Source: Ruminococcaceae bacterium UBA7101
GTDB lineage: Bacteria; Bacillota; Clostridia; Oscillospirales; Acutalibacteraceae
Reading direction: 5' to 3'
DNA: 10,176 bases
Assembly: GCA_002493325.1 (NCBI GenBank)
Contig: DKYL01000010.1
Span: 1 to 10,176, forward strand
The notes under the pieces were generated by a model that was given only the letters and a program-made list of their open reading frames with translations, was not told where the DNA came from and made no database searches. Shown here in pieces: positions 1-7,414 of this stretch. Position numbers and translations under genes: made by a program. Within the stretch, counting starts at the first letter, position 1, and each line of letters opens with the position of its first letter.

Positions 1-3
1 ATC

Positions 4-12
4 TGTTATAAT
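4..12 (+). promoter_or_regulatory. Extended -10 promoter element
   Basis: The bases TGTTATAAT give a perfect extended -10 (TG, one base, TATAAT at 7-12) for a SigA-type promoter. Transcription would start at about 18-20, leaving a leader of roughly 35 bases before the lipoprotein start codon at 55. The -35 region lies off the left edge, so it cannot be checked. This is the only strong vegetative promoter signal noticed in the window and would serve the lipoprotein and two-component genes. Confidence 0.5.
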
Positions 13-40
13 GTTATAAATATGACTAAAAGAATACTGC

Positions 41-48
41 AAAGGAGG
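41..48 (+). promoter_or_regulatory. Strong Shine-Dalgarno site deciding the lipoprotein start
   Basis: AAAGGAGG followed by GTGA lies six bases upstream of the ATG at 55. It is a near-perfect match to the 16S anti-Shine-Dalgarno and selects that ATG over the in-frame upstream ATG at 22, which has no such site. Confidence 0.85.
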
Positions 49-54
49 GTGAAT

Positions 55-1338
55 ATGAAAAAGGTTAAAATTCTTTTACTTGCATTTGTAATATGCTTAA
101 CCTTCACAGGCTGTAGCAGTTTTCGCATTTCCAGCATTGATGATTTGATTTCACCCGTTTCACCAAGCGGTGATGATGCAGGCATTCTAGCCGCTGTCAA
201 TGAATTCTCCAAAGGCGGCTATTCCATAAAAATTCCGTCCTCGGGCAAATATACAACCTCCTTCATTCTCCACGATTTAAATAATGACGGCAATGACGAG
301 GCGATCGCTTTTTTTGAGCAGAATGACAATCTCGGAAAGGTTGATATGGCTCTGCTTAGCAAAGCTGACGGTGCATGGCGTGTTGTTGATAATATTACAG
401 GTGAGGGTGTTGATGTGAACTGTGTTGATTTCAGCGACCTTAATCATGACGGAACGGAAGAAATCATTGTCTGTTGGGGTATTATTTCAAAATCCACAAC
501 ATCAAACCTATGCGTTTATTCGGCAGATGATAATTTAAAGCTGAATCTGATGACGGATTCTATTACAGCAGGCGAGTTTATTTCTGTGGATATCAACAGT
601 GACGGAACAAATGAACTGCTTGTTTTCAATTTCGGCAGCTATTCCGATTCACCTAAGGCAGAGCTGTATTCGCTTGCACAGGGAAATAAACGGCAGATAG
701 GCGAAACTAAGCTTGACAGCTCAATCATTTCATTTTCAAAAATTACCTGCGGTAAGACTGATGAGGGTATGAGTGTTTATGCAGATGCAATCAGAGCAAA
801 CGGAGCCTCAATGGTGACAGAGCTTTTGTATTGGTCAGATTACTATGATTCAATCATTTCACCGTTTTACAGCTATTCAACAGGCAAAACAACCGAAACC
901 TCTCGCAACAATATGATAACCAGCCGTGATATCAACGGTGACGGCGAAATTGAAATACCTGTTGATAAATCTGTTTCAGGCTTGCCTGACAGTGTGACGG
1001 CACAAAACTGGGTCGGATATGAAAGTACAGTTCTTAAACACAGAGCATATTCCTATGCAGTCAAAAGTGACGGCTATTTAATTGTGCTTGATGATGAGCT
1101 GTTTTCAAAGGCATATATTAAATATGACAGTACAAAAAGACAGCTTGATGTAACAGACGGCAAGAATAAGGCATTCAGCATCATCACCGTTATGAGAACG
1201 AATTATAACAGCGATGATTACAGCGGTTATACTGAAATCAGCAGTGATTCCGGCTTGGTTTATCTTTGCAGTGTCACGGATAATTCAAAAATAAATGTTA
1301 CAGTTGATGATGTTAAAAATATTTTCAGAACTTATTGA
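55..1338 (+). CDS. Lipoprotein with VCBS/FG-GAP-like DG repeats
   Basis: A 427-residue exported lipoprotein of unknown function. The N terminus is a lipoprotein signal peptide: Lys-Lys, a hydrophobic stretch, then a lipobox ending T-G-C with Cys20 as the expected lipidation site. The mature protein should therefore be anchored on the outer face of the cytoplasmic membrane. Four copies of a D-[LI]-N-x-D-G motif start at residues 74, 128, 179 and 292, the first three followed two residues later by a Glu and a hydrophobic beta strand. This resembles calcium-binding loops of FG-GAP/VCBS-type beta-propeller blades. I infer a propeller-like domain over about residues 65-300 and a separate C-terminal region to 427. 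The start at 55 is preferred over ATG 22 because of the strong ribosome binding site at 41-48. The gene ends 14 bases before the response regulator start, so it is probably co-transcribed with the two-component system and may act as its accessory or be its target. No enzymatic motif was seen. Confidence 0.85.
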   Translation: MKKVKILLLAFVICLTFTGCSSFRISSIDDLISPVSPSGDDAGILAAVNEFSKGGYSIKIPSSGKYTTSFILHDLNNDGNDEAIAFFEQNDNLGKVDMALLSKADGAWRVVDNITGEGVDVNCVDFSDLNHDGTEEIIVCWGIISKSTTSNLCVYSADDNLKLNLMTDSITAGEFISVDINSDGTNELLVFNFGSYSDSPKAELYSLAQGNKRQIGETKLDSSIISFSKITCGKTDEGMSVYADAIRANGASMVTELLYWSDYYDSIISPFYSYSTGKTTETSRNNMITSRDINGDGEIEIPVDKSVSGLPDSVTAQNWVGYESTVLKHRAYSYAVKSDGYLIVLDDELFSKAYIKYDSTKRQLDVTDGKNKAFSIITVMRTNYNSDDYSGYTEISSDSGLVYLCSVTDNSKINVTVDDVKNIFRTY

Positions 1339-1352
1339 TAGGAGGAAATGTT

Positions 1353-2066
1353 ATGAAAAAAGTTTTGGTAGCTGAGGATGAGGAGTCTATCCGAGAGTTT
1401 ATAGTCATTAATCTTACACGAAGCGGTTATGAGGTTGAGCAGGCTGAAAACGGAGCCGTTGCCCTTGAAAAATTTATGAGTGACGAAGCTGCTTATGATG
1501 TGGCTATTCTTGATATTATGATGCCTGAGCTTGACGGTCTGACTGTTTGTAAGGAGATGAGAAAGCGTTCATCAGACTTGGGTATTATTATGCTCAGTGC
1601 AAAAACGCAGGAAATGGACAAGGTTACAGGTCTTCTTTTCGGTGCTGATGATTATGTTACCAAGCCGTTTTCTCCCAGTGAGCTTATGGCAAGGGTTGAT
1701 GCGGTTTACCGCCGTGTTGAAATGACAAGGGGCTTCAGAAAGAATGATACTACCGGTGATTCTATTGTTCTTGATGAGTTTGAGCTTAATCTGCGCAACA
1801 GAACCTTATCTAAAAACGGAGAGCTTATTGAGCTTACACAGGTTGAGTTTCAGATAATAGAGCATTTCTTCAAAAATCCGAATGCAGCTCTTTCAAGAAC
1901 TGAAATTCTTAAAACCGTATGGGGTGCCAACTATTTCGGCGATGAAAAAATTGTTGATGTTAATATCCGCCGACTCAGAATGAAAATAGAAACAAACCCT
2001 TCAAATCCGACAAGACTTGTTACAATATGGGGTCTTGGCTATAAATGGATAACAGATAATCAGTAA
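1353..2066 (+). CDS. OmpR/PhoB-family response regulator
   Basis: A 237-residue cytoplasmic two-component transcription factor. The receiver domain (about 1-120) carries the acidic pair Glu8-Asp9, the phosphoacceptor Asp54 in ILDIMMPELDG, Ser82 in the switch position, and Lys104 in TKPFSP. The C-terminal winged helix-turn-helix (about 137-235) has the family pattern ELTQVEFQIIEHF, the recognition helix region VDVNIRRLRMKIE, and the closing wing WGLGYKW. Length and layout are standard and all key residues are present, so it should be active. The start is ATG 1353, seven bases after GGAGG at 1341-1345. A TTG at 1335 in the same frame overlaps the preceding stop and would bypass that site. Its partner is the histidine kinase that begins 19 bases after its stop codon. 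Targets cannot be read from the window; autoregulation of this operon is possible but not shown. Confidence 0.95.
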   Translation: MKKVLVAEDEESIREFIVINLTRSGYEVEQAENGAVALEKFMSDEAAYDVAILDIMMPELDGLTVCKEMRKRSSDLGIIMLSAKTQEMDKVTGLLFGADDYVTKPFSPSELMARVDAVYRRVEMTRGFRKNDTTGDSIVLDEFELNLRNRTLSKNGELIELTQVEFQIIEHFFKNPNAALSRTEILKTVWGANYFGDEKIVDVNIRRLRMKIETNPSNPTRLVTIWGLGYKWITDNQ

Positions 2067-2085
2067 TCAAAAGGCAATTAATAAA

Positions 2086-3618
2086 ATGAAGAAACCGAGC
2101 ATAAAAAAACTGCACATACATAAACCTGAGGGTATTACACTGAGATGGCTTATCAACATCATCGGTGTTGTTGCTCTGTTTTTTATTATTGTCTTTATTA
2201 TCTCTGTTTCTGCCTTAAAATCTCACTATTATGCAAATGTTGAAAGTATTTTAAGCTCCGGTGCCTCCACAACAGCGGTGAGCTATTTTACCAATAATCT
2301 TGAGGCAGGCAATTCTCTTGAGCAGTCTGCTGCCGAATTTATTGACAGCTATAGCTATAAGGACAAAACCACTACCTGGATTATCGACAGTGACGGTGAG
2401 GTTATTCTTTCGTCCAGCGGCTTTGCTATTGAAAAGCAGAATATGCCTGATTATACACAGGCTCTTACAAATGAAAAAGAGGTCGGCAAGTTTGTAGGCA
2501 GGCTTGATACAGGTGAAAAGGTAATGGCAATATGCCGAATTATAAAAAATCCGCAGGGTGATATTGCAGGCGCAGTTCGTGTTATGGCATCCCTTAAACA
2601 GGTTGATGCACAGATATTCAATCTTATTTTCCTTATTTTGATTGGTCTGATTGTAGTTTTTGTAATCATCATTCTGTCAAACCTGTTCTTTATCCGTTCC
2701 ATTATCATTCCTGTTAAAGAGATTAATGAAACCACAAAAAAAATCTCGCAGGGTGATTATTCGGTACGAATTGAAAAGAAATATAATGATGAAATCGGTA
2801 ATCTTTGTGATTCCATTAACTCAATGGCTGAAGAGATTTCAACCACTGATAAAATGAAAAATGATTTTATCTCTACGATTTCCCACGAGTTGAGAACACC
2901 GTTGACCTCAATTAAGGGCTGGGGTGAAACCTTAACCTTCGGTATGGATGATTCTGTTGATGAAATTACAAGAAAGGGTCTGCAGGTGATTGTTAAAGAA
3001 GCAGGCAGGCTGGAGGGCTTTGTTGAGGAGCTTCTCGATTTCTCAAGGCTTCAGAGCGGACGAATGAAATTAAAGCTTGCCAAGACCGATATTTTTGCCG
3101 AGCTTGACGAAACTGTTTTCACCTTCAGAGAGCGTGCTATGCGTGAACAGATTGAGGTTAAATACAGTATTCCCGAAGTGCCTGCCATTGCCGATGCCGA
3201 TGCCAACAGGCTCAAGCAGGTGTTTATGAATATTCTTGATAACGCACTCAAGTATTCCCGTGCACCAAGCAAGATTTTCGTTAAGGCAGAGTTTACACAG
3301 TATGAGGGAAGAAGCTTTATCAGTATCGCCATTGCCGATCAGGGCTGCGGCATCAGTAAAGAGGATTTGCCTCACGTTAAAGATAAATTTTATAAAGCAA
3401 ATGTTTCTGTAAAGGGTTCAGGTATCGGACTTGCAGTTACAAATGAAATCATAAATCTTCACGGCGGACGTCTTGAGATTAACAGTGAAGAGGGAAAGGG
3501 TACACTTGTTACAATTTACCTTCCTATTGAAAATACGCCAACAGAGAATGAACTGCAGGATATTGCTTCTCAGGCGGTTGATGAGGAAATAAATGAAGGT
3601 ATGGAAATGAAGGGTTAA
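2086..3618 (+). CDS. Membrane sensor histidine kinase (HAMP-HisKA-HATPase)
   Basis: A 510-residue membrane-bound histidine kinase, the likely phosphodonor for the regulator just upstream. Order of parts: cytoplasmic basic N terminus, first membrane segment about 22-43, extracytoplasmic region about 44-178, second membrane segment about 179-203, HAMP linker about 204-256, HisKA with the phosphorylated His267 in ISHELRTPLTSIKGW, then the ATPase domain with the N box (MNILDNALKYS, Asn382), G1 box (DQGCGIS, 418-424), and G2 box (GSGIGLAV, 444-451). The outside region contains WIIDSDGEVILSSSG and a later GEKVMAICRI...GDIAGAVRV pattern, which looks like a single Cache/PDC sensor fold as in WalK/PhoR-type kinases; that is inference. 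The last 30 residues (about 481-510) are an acidic tail beyond the ATPase core. The ribosome binding site (AAAAGG at 2069-2074) is weak and distant, so translation may depend partly on coupling to the regulator gene. Confidence 0.95.
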   Translation: MKKPSIKKLHIHKPEGITLRWLINIIGVVALFFIIVFIISVSALKSHYYANVESILSSGASTTAVSYFTNNLEAGNSLEQSAAEFIDSYSYKDKTTTWIIDSDGEVILSSSGFAIEKQNMPDYTQALTNEKEVGKFVGRLDTGEKVMAICRIIKNPQGDIAGAVRVMASLKQVDAQIFNLIFLILIGLIVVFVIIILSNLFFIRSIIIPVKEINETTKKISQGDYSVRIEKKYNDEIGNLCDSINSMAEEISTTDKMKNDFISTISHELRTPLTSIKGWGETLTFGMDDSVDEITRKGLQVIVKEAGRLEGFVEELLDFSRLQSGRMKLKLAKTDIFAELDETVFTFRERAMREQIEVKYSIPEVPAIADADANRLKQVFMNILDNALKYSRAPSKIFVKAEFTQYEGRSFISIAIADQGCGISKEDLPHVKDKFYKANVSVKGSGIGLAVTNEIINLHGGRLEINSEEGKGTLVTIYLPIENTPTENELQDIASQAVDEEINEGMEMKG

Positions 3619-3621
3619 AAT

Positions 3622-4593
3622 ATGAGTGATAAAAAGACACATAAAACCTCAGTGGGCGGACAGGCTCTGATTGAGGGTGTTATGATGCAGGGACCAAAGG
3701 GCGTTGCAACTGCTGTCAGAAAGCCTGACGGTGATATTTGTGTTGAGCACCATGAGGTTAAGCATTTAAGAGATAAAAATAAATTCTGGGGCTTTCCGCT
3801 TGTCAGAGGTATCGTCGGCTTTTTTGAGTCCATGATGCTTGGCTACAAAATGCTTATGTATTCTGCTGAGGTATCGGGTATGGAGGATATCGAGGATGCA
3901 GAAATGAATAAATTTGAAAAGTGGATTACCGACAAGCTTGGTGACAAGTTTATGACGCTCATTATGGGCATTGCAACCGTGCTTGGCTTTGCACTTGCTT
4001 TTTTGATTTTTTTCTACCTTCCTGTTCTGGCGTTCAACAGGTTCAATGCTTGGGCTGACGGATCATTGACCCCTTGGCAGGGTACGATTGAGGGTGTAAT
4101 CAAAATCATTATTTTTGTTGTGTATATCGCCCTTGTCAGCCGAATGAATGATATTAAACGTACTTTTATGTACCACGGTGCTGAGCATAAATCCATTGCC
4201 TGCTATGAAGCCGGTCTTGAGCTGACTGTTGAAAATGTAAAAAAATGCAGCCGCTTTCATCCACGCTGCGGTACTTCCTTTATATTTGTGATGCTGATAC
4301 TCAGCATTGTTCTGTCAACCCTGCTTTCAAAAATTTTCCCTGCCGTTGCAGAAATAAGAGTATTATGGATGCTTCTTAAAATAGCATTTTTGCCCGTTGT
4401 AATGGGTCTTGGCTATGAATTTATAAAGTATGCAGGCAGACACGATAATTTGTTTGTCAAGATTGTTTCTGCTCCCGGCTTATGGATGCAAAGACTTACA
4501 ACCAAAGAGCCGACAGACGATATAATTGAGGTTGGCATTGCGTCATTGAAGGCAGTAATCACCGACAATCCGGAGGACGATGAAATCATATGA
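3622..4593 (+). CDS. yqhQ: YqhQ-like DUF1385 membrane protein
   Basis: A 323-residue integral membrane protein of the DUF1385/YqhQ family, whose biochemical role I do not know. The family signature GGQALIEGVMMQGP is at residues 12-25. Conserved polar motifs that suggest a metal or catalytic site are MYHGAEHKSIACYEAG (183-198) and RFHPRCGTSF (211-220). Hydrophobic segments suitable for membrane spanning lie at about 113-137, 156-173, 219-241 and 247-267. The gene starts three bases after the histidine kinase stop; AAGGG at 3610-3614 is a suitable ribosome binding site for ATG 3622. It overlaps the prmC start by an ATGA. In many Clostridia a yqhQ homologue sits beside prmC, so this pairing supports both calls. 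A direct link to the upstream two-component system is not implied by the family. Confidence 0.9.
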   Translation: MSDKKTHKTSVGGQALIEGVMMQGPKGVATAVRKPDGDICVEHHEVKHLRDKNKFWGFPLVRGIVGFFESMMLGYKMLMYSAEVSGMEDIEDAEMNKFEKWITDKLGDKFMTLIMGIATVLGFALAFLIFFYLPVLAFNRFNAWADGSLTPWQGTIEGVIKIIIFVVYIALVSRMNDIKRTFMYHGAEHKSIACYEAGLELTVENVKKCSRFHPRCGTSFIFVMLILSIVLSTLLSKIFPAVAEIRVLWMLLKIAFLPVVMGLGYEFIKYAGRHDNLFVKIVSAPGLWMQRLTTKEPTDDIIEVGIASLKAVITDNPEDDEII

Positions 4594-5414
4594 CGTTAAA
4601 AGAGGCTTATAATTACGGTGCATATTTTTTGTCCTGCAACGGTATTGACGAGGCGGAGTTCAAATCCTTGTGTCTTGTCTGCCATCTTGCAGGTATAAAA
4701 AATAATCAATTTGAGCAGCATATTCAGGATGAGATAATTATGAAACGCTTTGCCGATTTACTTTGGCGTGTTAAAAGCGGTGAGCCGCTGCAGTATGTTA
4801 TCGGCAAGTGGGACTTTTATGAAAGTGAGTTCTTTGTGGGCAAGGGTGTTCTTATCCCACGACCTGAAACAGAAGAGCTTGTGGAGCTTGCCGTTAAGCA
4901 TATTAAAACCTTGGGCAAATGTGTTGTTTATGACCTTTGTGCGGGCTCAGGTGCAATCGGTGTCAGCATTGCAAAGGCTTGCCCCAATGCAACAGTCTAT
5001 CTGATAGAAAAAAGTGCAAATGCAATGTTCTATCTTTTAAAAAATGCTGATGGCATTGATAATGCAAAGGTGATATGCGGTGATATTGCAAATGATTTTG
5101 ATTTGCCGCTGGCAGATGTGATCATTTCTAATCCGCCTTATATTCAAAGCGATGAAATCAAGTCACTGCAAAGCGAGGTGCAGTATGAGCCTTCCATGGC
5201 GCTTGACGGCGGTGCTGACGGACTTGATTTTTACAGAATTATCAACGATAAATGGGTACATAAGCTTTTGCCTGAAGGAATGCTTTTCCTTGAAATCGGC
5301 AATAATCAGGGTGAAAGTATTTTAACCGTGCTTGATCATTTTAAAGATATTAAAGTATTAAAGGATATGTACGGCAATGACCGAATGGTTACTGCCGCAG
5401 GAAAGGAAAACTGA
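4590..5414 (+). CDS. prmC: PrmC, peptide chain release factor N5-glutamine methyltransferase
   Basis: A 274-residue S-adenosylmethionine-dependent enzyme that methylates the glutamine of the GGQ motif in release factors RF1 and RF2 and so raises the efficiency of translation termination. Visible features are a helical N-terminal substrate-binding domain (about 1-75), the family segment with VLIPRPETEELVELA (87-101), an SAM-binding glycine loop DLCAGSGAIG (115-124), and the glutamine-binding catalytic motif NPPY (181-184), followed by the conserved YEPSMALDGGADGLDFYR (199-216). Length is normal. The start overlaps the yqhQ stop (ATGA), pointing to translational coupling. The nearest GGAGG (4572-4576) is 13 bases upstream of this ATG and sits closer to an out-of-frame ATG at 4580, which opens only a 10-codon reading frame. 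The usual partner gene prfA does not follow. Confidence 0.96.
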   Translation: MTLKEAYNYGAYFLSCNGIDEAEFKSLCLVCHLAGIKNNQFEQHIQDEIIMKRFADLLWRVKSGEPLQYVIGKWDFYESEFFVGKGVLIPRPETEELVELAVKHIKTLGKCVVYDLCAGSGAIGVSIAKACPNATVYLIEKSANAMFYLLKNADGIDNAKVICGDIANDFDLPLADVIISNPPYIQSDEIKSLQSEVQYEPSMALDGGADGLDFYRIINDKWVHKLLPEGMLFLEIGNNQGESILTVLDHFKDIKVLKDMYGNDRMVTAAGKEN

Positions 5415-5415
5415 T

Positions 5416-6090
5416 ATGCTTTCTGTTTTGACATATATAAGAGAGGGAATGTATTTTGAAGCGATTATATCAATCATTTCAAAAGCCTTTGTTGTGTTTT
5501 GCTGTTTGCCGATTCACGAACTTGCTCACGGCTTTGTTGCCAACAAGTGCGGTGACCATACGGCAAAAACACAGGGAAGATTAACAATAAATCCCTTTGC
5601 ACATCTTGACCCGATAGGTACAATTATGATATTCTTATTTGGTATAGGTTATGCAAGACCGGTACCGGTTAATCCTGCAAGGCTTAAGCATCCGCGCAGG
5701 GATATGGCTTTAATTGCATTGGCAGGACCTGTTACTAATTTTCTTATGGGGTTTGTGTGCATATTTATTTATTATGCACTTGTGAGATTTTTACCACAGG
5801 GTATAACATCAGATGCTATATGCTATTTTTTCAGCTTTGCAGCAACTGTAAATGTTTCATTGGCTGTGTTTAATATGCTGCCTATTCCGCCTCTTGACGG
5901 TGCAAAGGTTCTCGGCTCTGTGCTTCCCGATAAGATTTATTTTAAAATTATGCAGTATGAAAAATATATAATGATTGGCTTGATGGTGCTTTTATTCCTT
6001 GGTGTATTCAGCAGAATAATCAGTGCTGTTTCAGAATTTATGATTAATATTATTTCAATTATTCCCAGATTGATTTTCTTTGGAGTTTAA
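5416..6090 (+). CDS. M50-family intramembrane metalloprotease (site-2 protease type)
   Basis: A 224-residue polytopic membrane protein of peptidase family M50, the compact site-2 protease group without a PDZ domain (YwhC-like). The zinc motif HELAH is at residues 34-38 at the end of the first long hydrophobic segment. The third zinc ligand is expected in NMLPIPPLDG (153-162), where Asp161 fits the family pattern. Other family marks are GRLTINPFAHLDPIGT (54-69), NPARLKHPRRDM (86-97), and AGPVTNF (103-109). Membrane segments are likely at about 16-32, 66-80, 98-122, 134-156 and 183-203, with a hydrophobic C terminus. The start at 5416 has AAAGGAAAA at 5402-5410 about six to eight bases upstream and leaves one base after the prmC stop; an in-frame ATG at 5377 would overlap prmC by 38 bases. 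The substrate is unknown. Genes of this family often precede scpA in Clostridia, so position does not prove a link to the two-component system. Confidence 0.93.
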   Translation: MLSVLTYIREGMYFEAIISIISKAFVVFCCLPIHELAHGFVANKCGDHTAKTQGRLTINPFAHLDPIGTIMIFLFGIGYARPVPVNPARLKHPRRDMALIALAGPVTNFLMGFVCIFIYYALVRFLPQGITSDAICYFFSFAATVNVSLAVFNMLPIPPLDGAKVLGSVLPDKIYFKIMQYEKYIMIGLMVLLFLGVFSRIISAVSEFMINIISIIPRLIFFGV

Positions 6091-6813
6091 ATGGAAAAGT
6101 TAAGCTATAAAATTGATGTGTTTGAGGGACCTATGGATCTCCTTTTACACCTCATTTCAAAGCATAAACTGAATATAAATGATATTCCTATTGTTGAGCT
6201 TGTGAACCAGTATGTCGACTATGTTCGTCAGATGCAGGAACAGGATTTTGATGTTGCAGGCGAGTTCCTCGAAATGGCTGCAAGGCTTATCTATATCAAA
6301 ACTGTTTCTCTGCTGCCTAAGCACGAGGAGGCGGAGATATTAAAAAAAGAGCTTACAGGTGAGCTGATTGAATATCGTGACTGCAAGCTGATGGCTGAAA
6401 AGCTTTCACATCAGACGGATGGTTTTAACCGCTTTGTTCGCCCTGCAGGTGAGGGTTATGTCAACTATGACTATGAACGCTTTCACGAAGGTGAGGAGCT
6501 GCTCAGTGCATACATCAGTGCTGCCGGCAGGGGAAAACGCCGACTGCCGCCGCCTCTTGACAGCTTCAAGGTTATTGTTGCTAAAAAGTTTGTTGCGGTT
6601 GCGTCAAAGGTAAGTACCGTAATGCGCAAGCTCTGGAGCGGTAAAAAGGTTAAATTTTTAAATCTTTTCAGCGATGCACAGACAAAGAGCGATATGGTTG
6701 CAACCTTCCTTGCAGTGCTGGAGCTTGCTAAAACAAAAAAAATTACCATTGAGGGTGAAATGCAGAACCCGACAGTACAAATTGTTAATGAGGTAAATGA
6801 TATTGAACAGTAA
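6091..6813 (+). CDS. scpA: ScpA, kleisin subunit of the SMC condensin complex
   Basis: A 240-residue cytoplasmic kleisin that bridges the head of one SMC subunit and the neck of the other and holds the ScpB dimer, for chromosome compaction and segregation. The N-terminal domain shows the family start YKIDVFEGPMDLLLHLI (6-22), then IPIVELVNQYVDYV (32-45) and FLEMAARLIYIK (59-70), the helices expected to bind the SMC neck. The C-terminal winged helix is about 160-237, with a run VATFLAVLELAKTKKI (203-218) typical of the family. Length is within the usual range. ATG 6091 follows the protease stop without a gap; GGAG at 6082-6085 is the ribosome binding site. The stop is doubled (TAA TAG at 6811-6816). 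It overlaps scpB by 17 bases, consistent with stoichiometric coupled synthesis. Confidence 0.97.
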   Translation: MEKLSYKIDVFEGPMDLLLHLISKHKLNINDIPIVELVNQYVDYVRQMQEQDFDVAGEFLEMAARLIYIKTVSLLPKHEEAEILKKELTGELIEYRDCKLMAEKLSHQTDGFNRFVRPAGEGYVNYDYERFHEGEELLSAYISAAGRGKRRLPPPLDSFKVIVAKKFVAVASKVSTVMRKLWSGKKVKFLNLFSDAQTKSDMVATFLAVLELAKTKKITIEGEMQNPTVQIVNEVNDIEQ

Positions 6814-7414
6814 TAGTGTTCTTGCATCGTTGGAGGCAATGCTTTTTGCAGCAGGTGATCCTGTCGAGCCTGCCAAGCTTGCCGAGGTGCTGGATATAGA
6901 TGTTGAAAATGTTATAAAAATGCTGGGTCATCTTGAGGCTGATTATGACGAACGGGGCAGCGGTATCCGCTTAATTCGCGTTGACGGTAAATATCAGCTT
7001 TGTACAAGAGAAGAGTACAGCGAGGAGGTCAGGGGACTTCTTGAAATTAAAAAGAATACGCCTCTCAGTCAGGCAGCCTTTGAGGTGCTTGCAATTGTTG
7101 CTTATAATAAAACCGTTACCCGTTCTTTCATTGAGCAGATTCGGGGTGTTGACTGCAGCGGTCCTGTTTCCAACCTGATACAAAAGGGACTGATTGAGGA
7201 AAAGGGCAGGCTTGATTTGCCGGGAAGACCGCTTGTTTATGGTACAACTGACAGATTTTTGCGATGCTTTTCACTGAACAGTCTTGATGATTTGCCCGAT
7301 TTGCCTGAGGAAACAGAAAAGAATGATGATAATCAGACATCACTTTTCAGCGAAGATAATGATAAGGTTTTAAAACAGACTCAGTCACCTGAGCAAAAGG
7401 ATGGTGAGGAATGA
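6797..7414 (+). CDS. scpB: ScpB, KITE subunit of the SMC condensin complex
   Basis: A 205-residue partner of ScpA that forms dimers of tandem winged helix domains and binds the middle of the kleisin. The first winged helix covers about 7-80 (SVLASLEAMLFAAGDPVEP at its start); the second about 88-160 with the highly conserved PLSQAAFEVLAIVAYNKTVT (89-108), the IRGVDCSG motif (115-122), and the PGRPLVYGTTDRFLRCF run (142-158). Residues about 166-205 are an acidic, polar, probably disordered tail. Two starts are possible: ATG 6797, only three bases after GAGG (6790-6793), or TTG 6803, nine bases after the same site; they differ by two residues. I keep the ATG by convention. It overlaps scpA by 17 bases and the next gene by an ATGA. 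Confidence 0.96.
   Translation: MILNSNSVLASLEAMLFAAGDPVEPAKLAEVLDIDVENVIKMLGHLEADYDERGSGIRLIRVDGKYQLCTREEYSEEVRGLLEIKKNTPLSQAAFEVLAIVAYNKTVTRSFIEQIRGVDCSGPVSNLIQKGLIEEKGRLDLPGRPLVYGTTDRFLRCFSLNSLDDLPDLPEETEKNDDNQTSLFSEDNDKVLKQTQSPEQKDGEE

Noticed and set aside
22..54. Upstream ATG at 22 as the lipoprotein start
   Set aside because: It would put 11 extra residues before the signal peptide, lies almost on the expected transcript start, and ignores the strong ribosome binding site at 41-48.
1335..1352. TTG at 1335 as the response regulator start
   Set aside because: It overlaps the lipoprotein stop, precedes the GGAGG at 1341-1345, and adds residues outside the receiver fold; ATG 1353 fits the ribosome binding site.
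3051..3375. Two overlapping minus-strand open frames inside the histidine kinase gene
   Set aside because: They lie opposite the conserved ATPase coding region and show no family motif.
5377..5415. ATG at 5377 as the M50 protease start
   Set aside because: It would overlap prmC by 38 bases and lacks a good ribosome binding site; ATG 5416 has AAAGGAAAA at a suitable distance.
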